A stretch of DNA of 64,000 nt from Hyphomicrobiaceae bacterium (lineage in GTDB: Bacteria; Pseudomonadota; Alphaproteobacteria; Rhizobiales; Xanthobacteraceae): contig JAJPJB010000003.1 in NCBI GenBank assembly GCA_021324465.1, positions 62,001-126,000 of the forward strand, read 5' to 3'. Positions within the stretch are counted from its first letter, which is position 1; the number at the start of each line of letters is the position of its first letter. Both the position numbers and the translations under genes were made by a program. The notes below the pieces were generated by a model. That model saw nothing but the letters and a program-made list of their open reading frames with translations, searched no databases and had not been told where the DNA came from. Shown here one piece after another: positions 44,100 through 52,731 of this stretch.

Positions 44100-46100
44100 A
44101 TGATTCCCGAGCTTGGCCATTACGCTCTGATGCTGGCGTTCGGCCTTGCCCTCATTCAGGGCACGATGCCGATCGTCGGCACGCGCGGCAATGACGCGGT
44201 GCTGATGAGCATGGCGGCGCCGACAGCGCTCGCACAATTTGCCTTCGTTGCGATCGCTTTTGGCGCACTCGCCGTGTGCTACGTCACGTCGGATTTCTCC
44301 GTCGTCAATGTCTACGAGAATTCAAATTCGCATATGCCGCTGATTTACCGATTCGCCAGCGTTTGGGGCAATCACGAAGGCTCCATGATGCTGTGGGTCT
44401 TCATTCTCACGGTCTTCGGCGCCCTGGTCGCGGCGTTTGGTGGCAATCTGCCGCCACCGCTCAAAGCCGATGCGCTGGCGGTGCAGGCCTGGATCGCCGC
44501 GGCCTTTCATCTGTTCATCCTCACCACTTCGAATCCGTTTTTGCGTATTCCCAATGCGCCGCTCGAAGGCCAGGACCTCAATCCGATCCTGCAGGATCCT
44601 GGTCTCGCTTTTCATCCGCCCATGCTCTATCTCGGCTATGTCGGGTTCTCGATCGCCTTCTCATTTGCCATTGCCGCGCTGCTCGAGGGCCGTATCGACG
44701 CGGCCTGGGCGCGCTGGGTGCGGCCGTGGGTGCTTGGCGCCTGGATGTGCCTCACCGTCGGCATCGCCGGCGGCTCGTATTGGGCTTATTATGAGCTTGG
44801 CTGGGGCGGCTTCTGGTTCTGGGACCCGGTCGAGAATGCGTCGCTGATGCCATGGCTTGCCGGTACCGCGCTCCTTCACTCCGCGGTGGTGATGGAAAAG
44901 CGCGGCGCGCTGAAAGTCTGGACCATTCTGCTCGCAATCCTGACCTTCTCACTTTCCCTGATCGGCACATTTCTCGTACGCTCGGGCGTGCTCACCTCGG
45001 TGCATGCATTCGCGACCGATCCGACGCGCGGCGTATTTATCCTGGCGATTCTGATTGTTTTCATCGGTGGGGCGCTTGCGCTCTATGCATGGCGCGCGCC
45101 GCTGCTCAAGCAAGGCGGCCTGTTCGCGCCGATCTCGCGCGAAGGCGCATTGGTGTTCAATAACTTGTTTCTCACCACGGCATGCGCCACGGTGATCGTT
45201 GGCACGCTCTATCCGCTCGCGCTTGAAGCTCTGATCGGTGCGAAAATTTCAGTCGGCCCGCCATTCTTTAATATGACTTTCGGTCCGATCTTCATCCCGC
45301 TGATGCTGGCGATGCCGTTCGGACCGTGCCTCGGCTGGAAGCGCGGCGATCTGCTTGGCGCGGCGCAACGCCTGTTGGCCGCCGCGATCATCGCCGCGCT
45401 CGCCATTGCCAGCGCCTTCGCGCTCGAGCATGGCGGGCCGGTCCTGGCGCCGTTTGGCGTCGGCATCGCCATCTTTGTCATGGCCGGTGCGATCACCGAC
45501 ATCGTCGAGCGCACGATGGTGCTGCGCCTGCCGTTCCGCGCCGCGCTGTCGCGCGCCTTAGGTCTGCCGCGGTCGGCCTGGGGCACGGCATTCGCGCATT
45601 TCGGCATCGGCGTCACGCTCATGGGCATCGTCTGCGTCACTGCCTGGGGCAGCGAACGCATTGCCGAGGTCAAGCCGGGCGAGACGCTTGAGATTTCACC
45701 TTATCGCGTGACCTTCGACGGGCTGTTCAACCGGCTCGGTCCGAATTATCGCGACCTCGTCGGCCGCTTCACCGTGCGCCGTGTCGCGGGCGGATTGATC
45801 GGCCATATGGAACCGAGCCGGCGCACATTCACGGCGCGCAACGAAGCAGTCACCGAGGCGGCGCTGAAGACGCGCGGCTTCAGCCAGCTCTACGTGTCGC
45901 TCGGCGACCCAGCCGCCGACGGCGCGGTCGCAGTGCGACTCTATTACAAACCGCAGGTGCTGATGATCTGGCTTGGCGCAGCTTTTATGTTCTTGGGCGG
46001 CGGCCTTGCGCTGTCTGATCGGCGGCTGCGCGTCGGCGCGCCGCAGCCGGCAAAGAGCCGGATGCCGACCGTCGAGGCGGCCGCCAGCGCGGTGGAATGA
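44100..46100 (+). CDS. ccmF: Cytochrome c haem lyase subunit CcmF (CycK)
   Basis: A 666-residue membrane protein of about 13-15 helices. It has the haem-handling tryptophan-rich WWD-type signature (GWGGFWFWDPVENASLMPWL) and conserved histidines in NHEGSMMLW, HPPMLYLGY and HSAVVMEKRG. It takes haem from CcmE and, with CcmI and CcmH, ligates it to apocytochrome cysteines. ATG 44100 is chosen (GAGAAG upstream); a GTG at 44079 is in frame. It overlaps ccmH by 4 bases (ATGA). Confidence 0.96.
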   Translation: MIPELGHYALMLAFGLALIQGTMPIVGTRGNDAVLMSMAAPTALAQFAFVAIAFGALAVCYVTSDFSVVNVYENSNSHMPLIYRFASVWGNHEGSMMLWVFILTVFGALVAAFGGNLPPPLKADALAVQAWIAAAFHLFILTTSNPFLRIPNAPLEGQDLNPILQDPGLAFHPPMLYLGYVGFSIAFSFAIAALLEGRIDAAWARWVRPWVLGAWMCLTVGIAGGSYWAYYELGWGGFWFWDPVENASLMPWLAGTALLHSAVVMEKRGALKVWTILLAILTFSLSLIGTFLVRSGVLTSVHAFATDPTRGVFILAILIVFIGGALALYAWRAPLLKQGGLFAPISREGALVFNNLFLTTACATVIVGTLYPLALEALIGAKISVGPPFFNMTFGPIFIPLMLAMPFGPCLGWKRGDLLGAAQRLLAAAIIAALAIASAFALEHGGPVLAPFGVGIAIFVMAGAITDIVERTMVLRLPFRAALSRALGLPRSAWGTAFAHFGIGVTLMGIVCVTAWGSERIAEVKPGETLEISPYRVTFDGLFNRLGPNYRDLVGRFTVRRVAGGLIGHMEPSRRTFTARNEAVTEAALKTRGFSQLYVSLGDPAADGAVAVRLYYKPQVLMIWLGAAFMFLGGGLALSDRRLRVGAPQPAKSRMPTVEAAASAVE

Positions 46101-46606
46101 ACACGATGAAATGCGCCTTTACCGGATGGCTGAGGGCCGGGACGCTGGTGCTCTCGCTGTTGGTGTCACTGCTGGCGTCGCCGCCGCTGCGCGCGGTCGA
46201 GCCGAACGAGATGCTGTCCGATCCCGCGCTCGAGGCGCGCGCCCGGGCGCTATCGCAAGGCTTACGCTGCATGGTGTGCCAGAACGAATCGATCGACGAT
46301 TCAGGCGCGCCGCTTGCCCATGATATCCGGGTCCTGGTGCGCGAACGATTGAAAGCGGGCGACACCGACACGCAAGTGATTGACTATCTCGTCACGCGCT
46401 ACGGCGAGTTCGTGCTGCTCAAGCCACGGCTGTCGTGGCACACCGCGGCTTTGTGGGGGCTGCCACCGGCAATGCTTCTCGTTGGCATGGGCGCCTTGTT
46501 CCTGCTGGCCTGGCGGCGCAGGTCGCATTCCGAGCCGATACAGCGGCTTACGCCGGCCGAAGAGGCGCGCGTCGCGGAACTGCTGCGAAGCGACCAGCGG
46601 CCTTAA
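46097..46606 (+). CDS. ccmH: Cytochrome c maturation thiol-reductase CcmH (CycL)
   Basis: A 169-residue protein with a signal peptide (about 1-33), the redox motif LRCMVCQN (Cys58, Cys61) and one transmembrane helix near the end (about residues 117-140). CcmH keeps the CxxCH cysteines of apocytochrome reduced for ligation. It overlaps ccmF by 4 bases, so translation is coupled. ccmABCD and ccmG are not in the window. Confidence 0.96.
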   Translation: MNTMKCAFTGWLRAGTLVLSLLVSLLASPPLRAVEPNEMLSDPALEARARALSQGLRCMVCQNESIDDSGAPLAHDIRVLVRERLKAGDTDTQVIDYLVTRYGEFVLLKPRLSWHTAALWGLPPAMLLVGMGALFLLAWRRRSHSEPIQRLTPAEEARVAELLRSDQRP

Positions 46607-46829
46607 CGCTCGCTCGCAATCCAGTCGCTACACGACTTTAGCATTGTGGGATAAGGGACTGATTGAGCAGCGATTCCTTAAATTTAGCCAACATTACAAA
46701 CTTTTAATTCTGCCGACAGAGCGCGGTAAGGGTCGCCGCACCATCTTCTAGCGCAATGCGGGGCCAAACGGGTGGCCAAAGATCGGGCTGCCTCCGTAAC
46801 GAGACGGACACAGCGATTTGGAGACGGAT

Positions 46830-48359
46830 ATGAACGGCACTTTCTTGCAACCGCGGCGCGTCCTCTCGGTGCGCCGTGTTGCGCTTCTGACCACGGCGAT
46901 TGCCGGCCTTGGCGCGGCCGCTTTGGTGCTGGCGCCGAATACGCCCATCCATCCCTTTACCGGCACAGCGCAGGCGCAAAATCTCACCGAACGGGTTCAG
47001 CAGCTGCCGCAGCGCCCGGTGGGCTTCGCCGATATCGTGGAGAAGGTAAAGCCGTCGGTGATTTCGGTCCGCGTGAAGATCGATCGGCCGGCCAATTCCG
47101 GTCTCAGCAATGACGACAATGATTTGCCGTTCCCACCCGGCTCGCCATTTGAGCGCTTCTTCAAGCGGTTCGGCATACCGAACCCGCCCAACATGCCGCA
47201 AGGCAACGAAGTGATCACGGGCCAAGGCTCGGGGTTCTTCATTTCCAGCGACGGCTATGCGGTCACCAATAATCACGTCGTGCAGAACGCCGAAAAGGTT
47301 CAGGTCACGACGGATGACGGCAAGGCCTATACTGCCAAGGTAATCGGCACTGATCCGAAGACGGATCTTGCGCTTATCAAGATCGACGGCAAGGATTTTC
47401 CGTTCGTGAAACTCGCTGACACGCCGCCGCGTGTCGGCGACTGGGTGCTTGCGGTCGGCAATCCGTTCGGCCTTGGCGGCACTGTCACTGCCGGCATTGT
47501 CTCGGCGCGCGGCCGCGACATCGGCGCCGGGCCCTACGATGATTTCATTCAGATCGACGCGCCGGTGAACAAAGGCAATTCCGGCGGTCCGACCTTCGAC
47601 GTCGACGGCAATGTGATCGGCGTCAATACCGCAATCTTTTCGCCGTCGGGCGGTTCGGTCGGCATTGCCTTTGCGATCCCCGCCGAGACTGTAAAGACAG
47701 TGGTCGCGCAGCTGCGCGACAAGGGCACCGTCACGCGTGGCTGGATCGGCGTGCAGATCCAGACGATGACGCCTGAGATCGCCGACAGCATGGGGCTCAA
47801 ACAAGCGAGCGGAGCGTTGGTCTCGGAGCCGCAGAAGAACAGCCCGGCGGCGGCGGCCGGTATCAAGAGCGGCGACGTGATCACCTCGGTCGACGGTGCC
47901 CCGATCCACGATGCACGTGAGCTTGCGCGCAAGATCGGTACCATGGCGCCCGGCACAACGGTAAAACTCGGCCTGATCCACGACGGTCAGGAGAAAACCC
48001 TCTCACTGACACTCGGTACGTTGCCGAACGAGAAGCAGGCCTCGAACGAGCCGAGCCAGCGTGAAGTGCCTGACAATGACGTGCCCAAGCTCGGCCTTAC
48101 GCTGGCGCCTGCCGATAAAACCGGCAGTGCCCAGACGGGCGTGGTCGTGACCGCTGTGGCCGACGGCGGCATCGCCGCGGATCACGGGTTCCAGGTCGGT
48201 GACGTCATTCTTGACGTCGGCGGCAAGCCCGTGTCGACGCCCGCCGATGTCAAGAAGAGTCTCGCCGACGCCAAGAGCGCCGGCAAGCGTACGGTTTTGT
48301 TCCGCGTGAAGTCGGGAGACGGCACGAAATTCGTCGCTCTGCCGCTCGGCAACGCATAA
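46830..48359 (+). CDS. degP: DegP/HtrA (Do family) periplasmic serine protease
   Basis: A 509-residue protein starting MNGTFLQP with GGAGA about 7 bases upstream; TTG 12 bases earlier is in frame. Residues about 15-50 form a signal peptide. Trypsin-like domain with His149 (TNNHVV), Asp179 (TDLALIKI) and Ser251 (GNSGGP). Two PDZ domains follow (RGWIGVQIQ... and LGLTLAPAD...). It degrades or refolds damaged envelope proteins. A 223-base AT-rich gap with its own likely promoter separates it from ccmH. Confidence 0.96.
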   Translation: MNGTFLQPRRVLSVRRVALLTTAIAGLGAAALVLAPNTPIHPFTGTAQAQNLTERVQQLPQRPVGFADIVEKVKPSVISVRVKIDRPANSGLSNDDNDLPFPPGSPFERFFKRFGIPNPPNMPQGNEVITGQGSGFFISSDGYAVTNNHVVQNAEKVQVTTDDGKAYTAKVIGTDPKTDLALIKIDGKDFPFVKLADTPPRVGDWVLAVGNPFGLGGTVTAGIVSARGRDIGAGPYDDFIQIDAPVNKGNSGGPTFDVDGNVIGVNTAIFSPSGGSVGIAFAIPAETVKTVVAQLRDKGTVTRGWIGVQIQTMTPEIADSMGLKQASGALVSEPQKNSPAAAAGIKSGDVITSVDGAPIHDARELARKIGTMAPGTTVKLGLIHDGQEKTLSLTLGTLPNEKQASNEPSQREVPDNDVPKLGLTLAPADKTGSAQTGVVVTAVADGGIAADHGFQVGDVILDVGGKPVSTPADVKKSLADAKSAGKRTVLFRVKSGDGTKFVALPLGNA

Positions 48360-48749
48360 TTCCGCCGCGTCCGGGGGTCACGTCCGGACCGGCAGCCAAG
48401 TTGAGGACCTTGCCGTCTTGGCGAGGCTCCGAGCCAAAGGGGCATCCGCCGGCATCCGTCGCCCCCGCTGGCGGGCGTTCCTGGGGACGGGTCGTAAGGC
48501 TCGTCCCCGCCGAATACCAACTCTGCCCCCGGCATCCGTCGCCCCCGCCGGAGCGGAGTGGTAGGAGGGGGTGGTGGGCGAACGCTCACCACCCCCTCAC
48601 TATGATGTCGGCGGCTCGACCGTGTATCATCCGGCGAACCGATAGGCCGCGAGTCTCCACTTCCGAAACTTCGTACATCCCGTCGGTACGTCCCGGTGCG
48701 AAGTTTGAAACGAAGAGAGACCGGCCGACTGTTAGTGCGGCGATGAATC
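48360..48749. repeat. 390-base intergenic region with direct and inverted repeats
   Basis: No gene is supported. The 20-mer CCGGCATCCGTCGCCCCCGC occurs at 48449-48468 and exactly again at 48529-48548. Between them lies an inverted repeat GGGGACG (48483-48489) / CGTCCCC (48502-48508). Downstream is a 12-base perfect inverted repeat GAGGGGGTGGTG (48565-48576) / CACCACCCCCTC (48587-48598) with a 10-base spacer. Functions could be transcription attenuation between degP and the response regulator, or a dispersed genomic repeat; neither is shown. Confidence 0.75.
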
Positions 48750-49430
48750 ATGCGACTTCTGGTCATTGAGGACGACCGCGACGCGGCCGATTATCTCGTC
48801 AAGGCATTCCGCGAAGTGGGCCATATGGCCGATCAGGCCGGCGACGGCGAGGAAGGCCTTCAGCTCGCGCTTGACGGCGACTACGACGTGTTGATTGTGG
48901 ACCGCATGCTGCCCAAGCTTGACGGGCTTGCGGTGATCAGCGCGCTGCGCGCCCAGTCGGTTGAAACGCCGGTGCTGATCCTCTCGGCGCTTGGACAGGT
49001 CGACGACCGGGTCAAGGGACTGCGCAGCGGCGGCGACGATTATCTTGCCAAGCCCTATGCTTTTTCCGAGCTTCTGGCGCGCGTCGAAGCGCTGGCGCGC
49101 CGCCGCGGCAGCCGTGGCGAAGAAACCGTCTATCGCGTGGCAGATCTCGAACTCAATCGGCTGTCGCACGAGGTCAGCCGCGCCGGCCAGGAAGTACAGC
49201 TGCAGCCGCGCGAATTCCGTCTGCTCGAATATCTGATGCGGCACGCCGGCCAGGTGGTTACCCGCACCATGCTGTTGGAGAACGTCTGGGACTATCATTT
49301 CGATCCGCAGACCAACGTCATCGACGTGCACATTTCGCGGCTGCGATCTAAGATAGACAAAGGCTTCGCGCAGCCGCTGCTGCATACGGTGCGCGGTGCA
49401 GGCTATATGATCCGCGACGGCGCCCGCTAA
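48750..49430 (+). CDS. Response regulator (OmpR/PhoB family)
   Basis: A 226-residue regulator. Receiver with Asp8-Asp9, phospho-acceptor Asp51 (LIVDRMLPKLDG) and the KPYAFSELLARVEAL segment. The winged-helix output domain has VQLQPREFRLLEYLMRHAGQVVTRTMLLENVWDYHFDPQTNVIDVHISRLR. Its position (degP, regulator, kinase, glnE) matches the rhizobial arrangement, where the pair is usually directly adjacent. Here an acyl-CoA synthetase gene lies between it and the kinase. The stimulus is unknown; envelope stress is a guess from degP. Confidence 0.92.
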   Translation: MRLLVIEDDRDAADYLVKAFREVGHMADQAGDGEEGLQLALDGDYDVLIVDRMLPKLDGLAVISALRAQSVETPVLILSALGQVDDRVKGLRSGGDDYLAKPYAFSELLARVEALARRRGSRGEETVYRVADLELNRLSHEVSRAGQEVQLQPREFRLLEYLMRHAGQVVTRTMLLENVWDYHFDPQTNVIDVHISRLRSKIDKGFAQPLLHTVRGAGYMIRDGAR

Positions 49431-49567
49431 CGGAATCGCGCGACGAAGAAAATGTATTTCGTTGATTGCTCTTCAGAGCGTGATCTTGGAGAGTGCAAGC
49501 CAGATCGGATCATGTTCGATGCCAATCGAGCGGTCAGGGGCAACCGGGAATCGCCATCATCAGCGAA

Positions 49568-51325
49568 ATGACCAGCACCATGGTAAGCGCACAAAGCAAT
49601 CGACCTTATTCCGGCAATGCAGCTCGCTTCGTTGCCGCGCGCGATTTCCTACTTCGCCATCGCGAAGATTATATGACCGCCTATCGCGACTTCCGTTGGC
49701 CGACGCTCGACCACTTCAATTGGGCGCTCGATTATTTCGATGTTATGGCGCGCAACAACGTCCATCCGGCGCTATGGCTGGTTGACGACGATGCCGGCGA
49801 GACCAAGCTGTCCTTCGCCGAGTTGAGTGAGCGCTCGAACCGCATCGCTAACGCACTGCGAGGGCTGGGCGTGCGGCGCGGCGATCGCATCCTCGTCATG
49901 CTCGGCAATGTGGTGCCGCTCTGGGAATGCATGCTGGCGGCGATGAAGCTCGGCGCCGTGATCGTGCCGGCAACCACGCTGCTGACCCGCAATGATCTCG
50001 CCGACCGCTTCGCTCGCGGCCGCGTCCGCCACGTCATCGCCAGCGCCGACGCGGCGACGAAGTTCGCCGATCTGCCGGGCGACTACAGCCGCATCGTCGT
50101 CGGCACAGAAGTGCCGGGCTGGACGCCTTTTGAAGCGGGCTACGCCGCGTCGGCCGATTTTGCGGCCGACGGTGAAACGCGCGCCGACGATCCGCTGTTG
50201 CTCTATTTCACCTCGGGCACGACGGCGACGCCCAAGCTCGTGCTGCACAGCCATCAGAGCTATCCCGTCGGCCACCTCTCGACCATGTATTGGCTCGGCG
50301 TGCGGCCGGGAGACTTGCATCTGAATATTTCCTCGCCGGGCTGGGCCAAGCATGCATGGAGCTGCTTTTTCTCGCCCTGGAATGCGGAGGCTGCCGTCTT
50401 CATTGTCAATCAGCGCCGGTTCAACGCGCGCGGCTTGCTCGACACCATGGCGCGTTGCGGCGTCACCACATTCTGCGCGCCGCCGACGGTGTGGCGCATG
50501 CTAATCCAGGAAAATCTTTCGGCCTGGCCGGTACGTGTGAAAGAGCTGATCGGCGCCGGCGAGCCGCTCAATCCGGAGGTGATCGAGCGAGTCAAGTCGG
50601 CCTGGGGCATTACCATCCGGGACGGCTATGGTCAGACCGAGACCAGCGCGCTGGTCGGCAATACGCCGGGGCAGAAGGTGAAGCCAGGCTCGATGGGCCG
50701 GCCGCTGCCGGGCTACCGGGTGGCGCTGCTCGACCAGGATGGCACGCCGGTCAATGAAGGCGAAGTTTGCCTGAGACTGGATCCGCGCCCGACCGGACTG
50801 ATGCAGGGCTATCAAAGCGACGACGGCGGCGTGCGCGCGCAGGCGGACGCGGTCTATCGCACCGGCGATGTCGCATCGATCGACGATGAAGGTTATCTGA
50901 CTTATGTCGGCCGTGCCGATGACGTGTTCAAATCATCCGACTACCGGATCAGCCCGTTCGAGCTGGAGAGCGCGCTGATCGAGCATCCGGCGGTGGCGGA
51001 AGCTGCGGTTGTGCCTTCGCCCGATCCGATGCGGCTTGCGGTCCCCAAAGCCTATCTCGCGCTGGCGGCCGGGCACGCGCCGGATCGCGCGACCGCGCTG
51101 TCGATCTTCAAGCACTGCCGCACCGCGCTTGCGCCTTTCAAGCGCGTGCGGCGCATCGAATTCGCCGAGCTGCCCAAGACCATCTCCGGCAAGATCCGCC
51201 GCGTCGAACTGCGCCGGATCGAGGCGGCGAACCGGCGTGACGACAAGCGCGCGCCGCTCGAATTCCGCGAGGAGGATTTTTCGGAAAACGAGCTCGGCGC
51301 GCGATCCGAGAGAACTGATACGTGA
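49568..51325 (+). CDS. AMP-dependent acyl-CoA synthetase
   Basis: A 585-residue adenylate-forming enzyme. The P-loop-like motif LLLYFTSGTTATPKLVLHSHQ, GYGQTE, the YRTGD hinge and the C-terminal Lys (KTISGKIRR) are all present. It activates a carboxylic acid with ATP and CoA; the pattern resembles medium-chain or acetyl/benzoyl-type ligases. The start is uncertain: ATG 49568 and ATG 49580 both lack a strong ribosome-binding site, and a GTG/ATG frame runs to 49493. Its stop overlaps the next kinase start by 4 bases (GTGA), so it is translationally coupled to that kinase. Confidence 0.9.
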   Translation: MTSTMVSAQSNRPYSGNAARFVAARDFLLRHREDYMTAYRDFRWPTLDHFNWALDYFDVMARNNVHPALWLVDDDAGETKLSFAELSERSNRIANALRGLGVRRGDRILVMLGNVVPLWECMLAAMKLGAVIVPATTLLTRNDLADRFARGRVRHVIASADAATKFADLPGDYSRIVVGTEVPGWTPFEAGYAASADFAADGETRADDPLLLYFTSGTTATPKLVLHSHQSYPVGHLSTMYWLGVRPGDLHLNISSPGWAKHAWSCFFSPWNAEAAVFIVNQRRFNARGLLDTMARCGVTTFCAPPTVWRMLIQENLSAWPVRVKELIGAGEPLNPEVIERVKSAWGITIRDGYGQTETSALVGNTPGQKVKPGSMGRPLPGYRVALLDQDGTPVNEGEVCLRLDPRPTGLMQGYQSDDGGVRAQADAVYRTGDVASIDDEGYLTYVGRADDVFKSSDYRISPFELESALIEHPAVAEAAVVPSPDPMRLAVPKAYLALAAGHAPDRATALSIFKHCRTALAPFKRVRRIEFAELPKTISGKIRRVELRRIEAANRRDDKRAPLEFREEDFSENELGARSERTDT

Positions 51326-52731
51326 GCGCACTCGGCAAGCTTCTTCGCACCACGGCCTTCCAGCTGACGCTCGTCTATCTGCTGGTCTTCGTCGTCTTCG
51401 CCGTTTCGCTGCTTGGCTATTTCGCCTTGAACACGCGCCGCCTGATCACCGAGCAGATCACCACTACGGTGAATACCGAGATTTCGGGCCTGTCCGAACA
51501 ATATGCGCAGGGCGGTATCAGACGGCTGGTCATCGCGGTTGATCTGCGCTCGCGGCGGCCGGGTTCTAGCCTCTATCTCGTGACCACGCCGACCGGAGAG
51601 GGTTTGGCCGGCAATGTCGGTTCGCTCGAGCCGGGCGTGCTCGATCATCCTGGCTGGCTCGAAACCAATTATCGCCGGCTTGATGCGCCGGAAGGCAGCG
51701 ACCACCGCGCTCTGGTCGAGGTCGTGCAGCTTCCCGGCGGCTTTCACCTACTGGTCGGCCGCGACCTCGAGGAACGCGAACGGCTGTTCGGCATCATCGC
51801 CAATGCCGGCCAATGGTCCCTTGCGCTCGTCGTGATTCTCGGCCTGATCGGCGGTTTCTTTGTCAGCCGCCGCGTGCTCAAGCGCATTGATGCCATGACC
51901 GGGACCGCGCAGACCATCATGGCGGGCGATCTGACCGGCCGCCTGCCGGTCGCCGGCACCGGCGACGAGCTCGATCGCCTCGCCGAGCATGTCAATGCCA
52001 TGCTCGATCGCATCGAAGCGCTGATGAAGGGCCTCAAGGAAGTCTCTGACAACATCGCCCACGACCTCAAGACGCCGCTGACGCGGCTGCGCAATCGCTG
52101 CGAACAGGCCTTGCGCCACCCGACCAGCGACGGCGGCTATCGCGCCGCGCTCGAATCCACAATTGCGGAATCCGACGATCTCATCCGCACCTTCGATGCC
52201 CTGCTGATGATCGCGCGTGCCGAGTCCGGTCAGGCGCGCGACAACATGACGGAGTTCGACGCGGCGCAGATTGCGCGCGACGTCGGCGAATTGTACGAGC
52301 CGCTGGCTGATGAGAAAGGACTGGCGCTGAAGGTCGAAGCATCCGCCGAAGCGCCGGTGCGCGGCAATCGCGAGTTGGTCAGCCAAGCGCTCGCCAATTT
52401 GATCGACAACGCGATCAAATATGCCGGGCCGAAGGGCAAGCTTAACGGCGCACCAGCCGAGATCGTAGTCGCCGCTGGCCTTGACGGCGATCGCATATCG
52501 TTGAGCGTGGCCGACCGCGGTCCGGGCATTCCGGAAGCCGATCGCGGGCGGGTTGTGGAGCGCTTCGTGCGTCTGGAGCAGAGCCGGTCGGAACCCGGCT
52601 CGGGTCTCGGTTTGAGCCTTGCCTCCGCCGTCGCGCGGCTGCATGGCGGCGAGCTAAGGCTCGAAGACAATCATCCTGGCCTGCGCAGCACGATCGAATT
52701 GCCGCGGGCTGGGCCGGCGGGCAGCGGATGA
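51322..52731 (+). CDS. HAMP sensor histidine kinase
   Basis: A 469-residue kinase. Two helices (about residues 10-35 and 165-188) frame a periplasmic sensor loop; a HAMP domain follows (SRRVLKRIDAMTGTAQTIMAGDLTGRLPV). HisKA has His247 (DNIAHDLKTPLTRLRNR) and HATPase_c has ANLIDNAIKYA, DRGPGIPEADRGRV and GSGLGLSLA. It is the probable partner of the regulator at 48750. It starts at GTG inside the acyl-CoA synthetase stop and overlaps glnE by 4 bases (ATGA). Confidence 0.93.
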   Translation: MSALGKLLRTTAFQLTLVYLLVFVVFAVSLLGYFALNTRRLITEQITTTVNTEISGLSEQYAQGGIRRLVIAVDLRSRRPGSSLYLVTTPTGEGLAGNVGSLEPGVLDHPGWLETNYRRLDAPEGSDHRALVEVVQLPGGFHLLVGRDLEERERLFGIIANAGQWSLALVVILGLIGGFFVSRRVLKRIDAMTGTAQTIMAGDLTGRLPVAGTGDELDRLAEHVNAMLDRIEALMKGLKEVSDNIAHDLKTPLTRLRNRCEQALRHPTSDGGYRAALESTIAESDDLIRTFDALLMIARAESGQARDNMTEFDAAQIARDVGELYEPLADEKGLALKVEASAEAPVRGNRELVSQALANLIDNAIKYAGPKGKLNGAPAEIVVAAGLDGDRISLSVADRGPGIPEADRGRVVERFVRLEQSRSEPGSGLGLSLASAVARLHGGELRLEDNHPGLRSTIELPRAGPAGSG

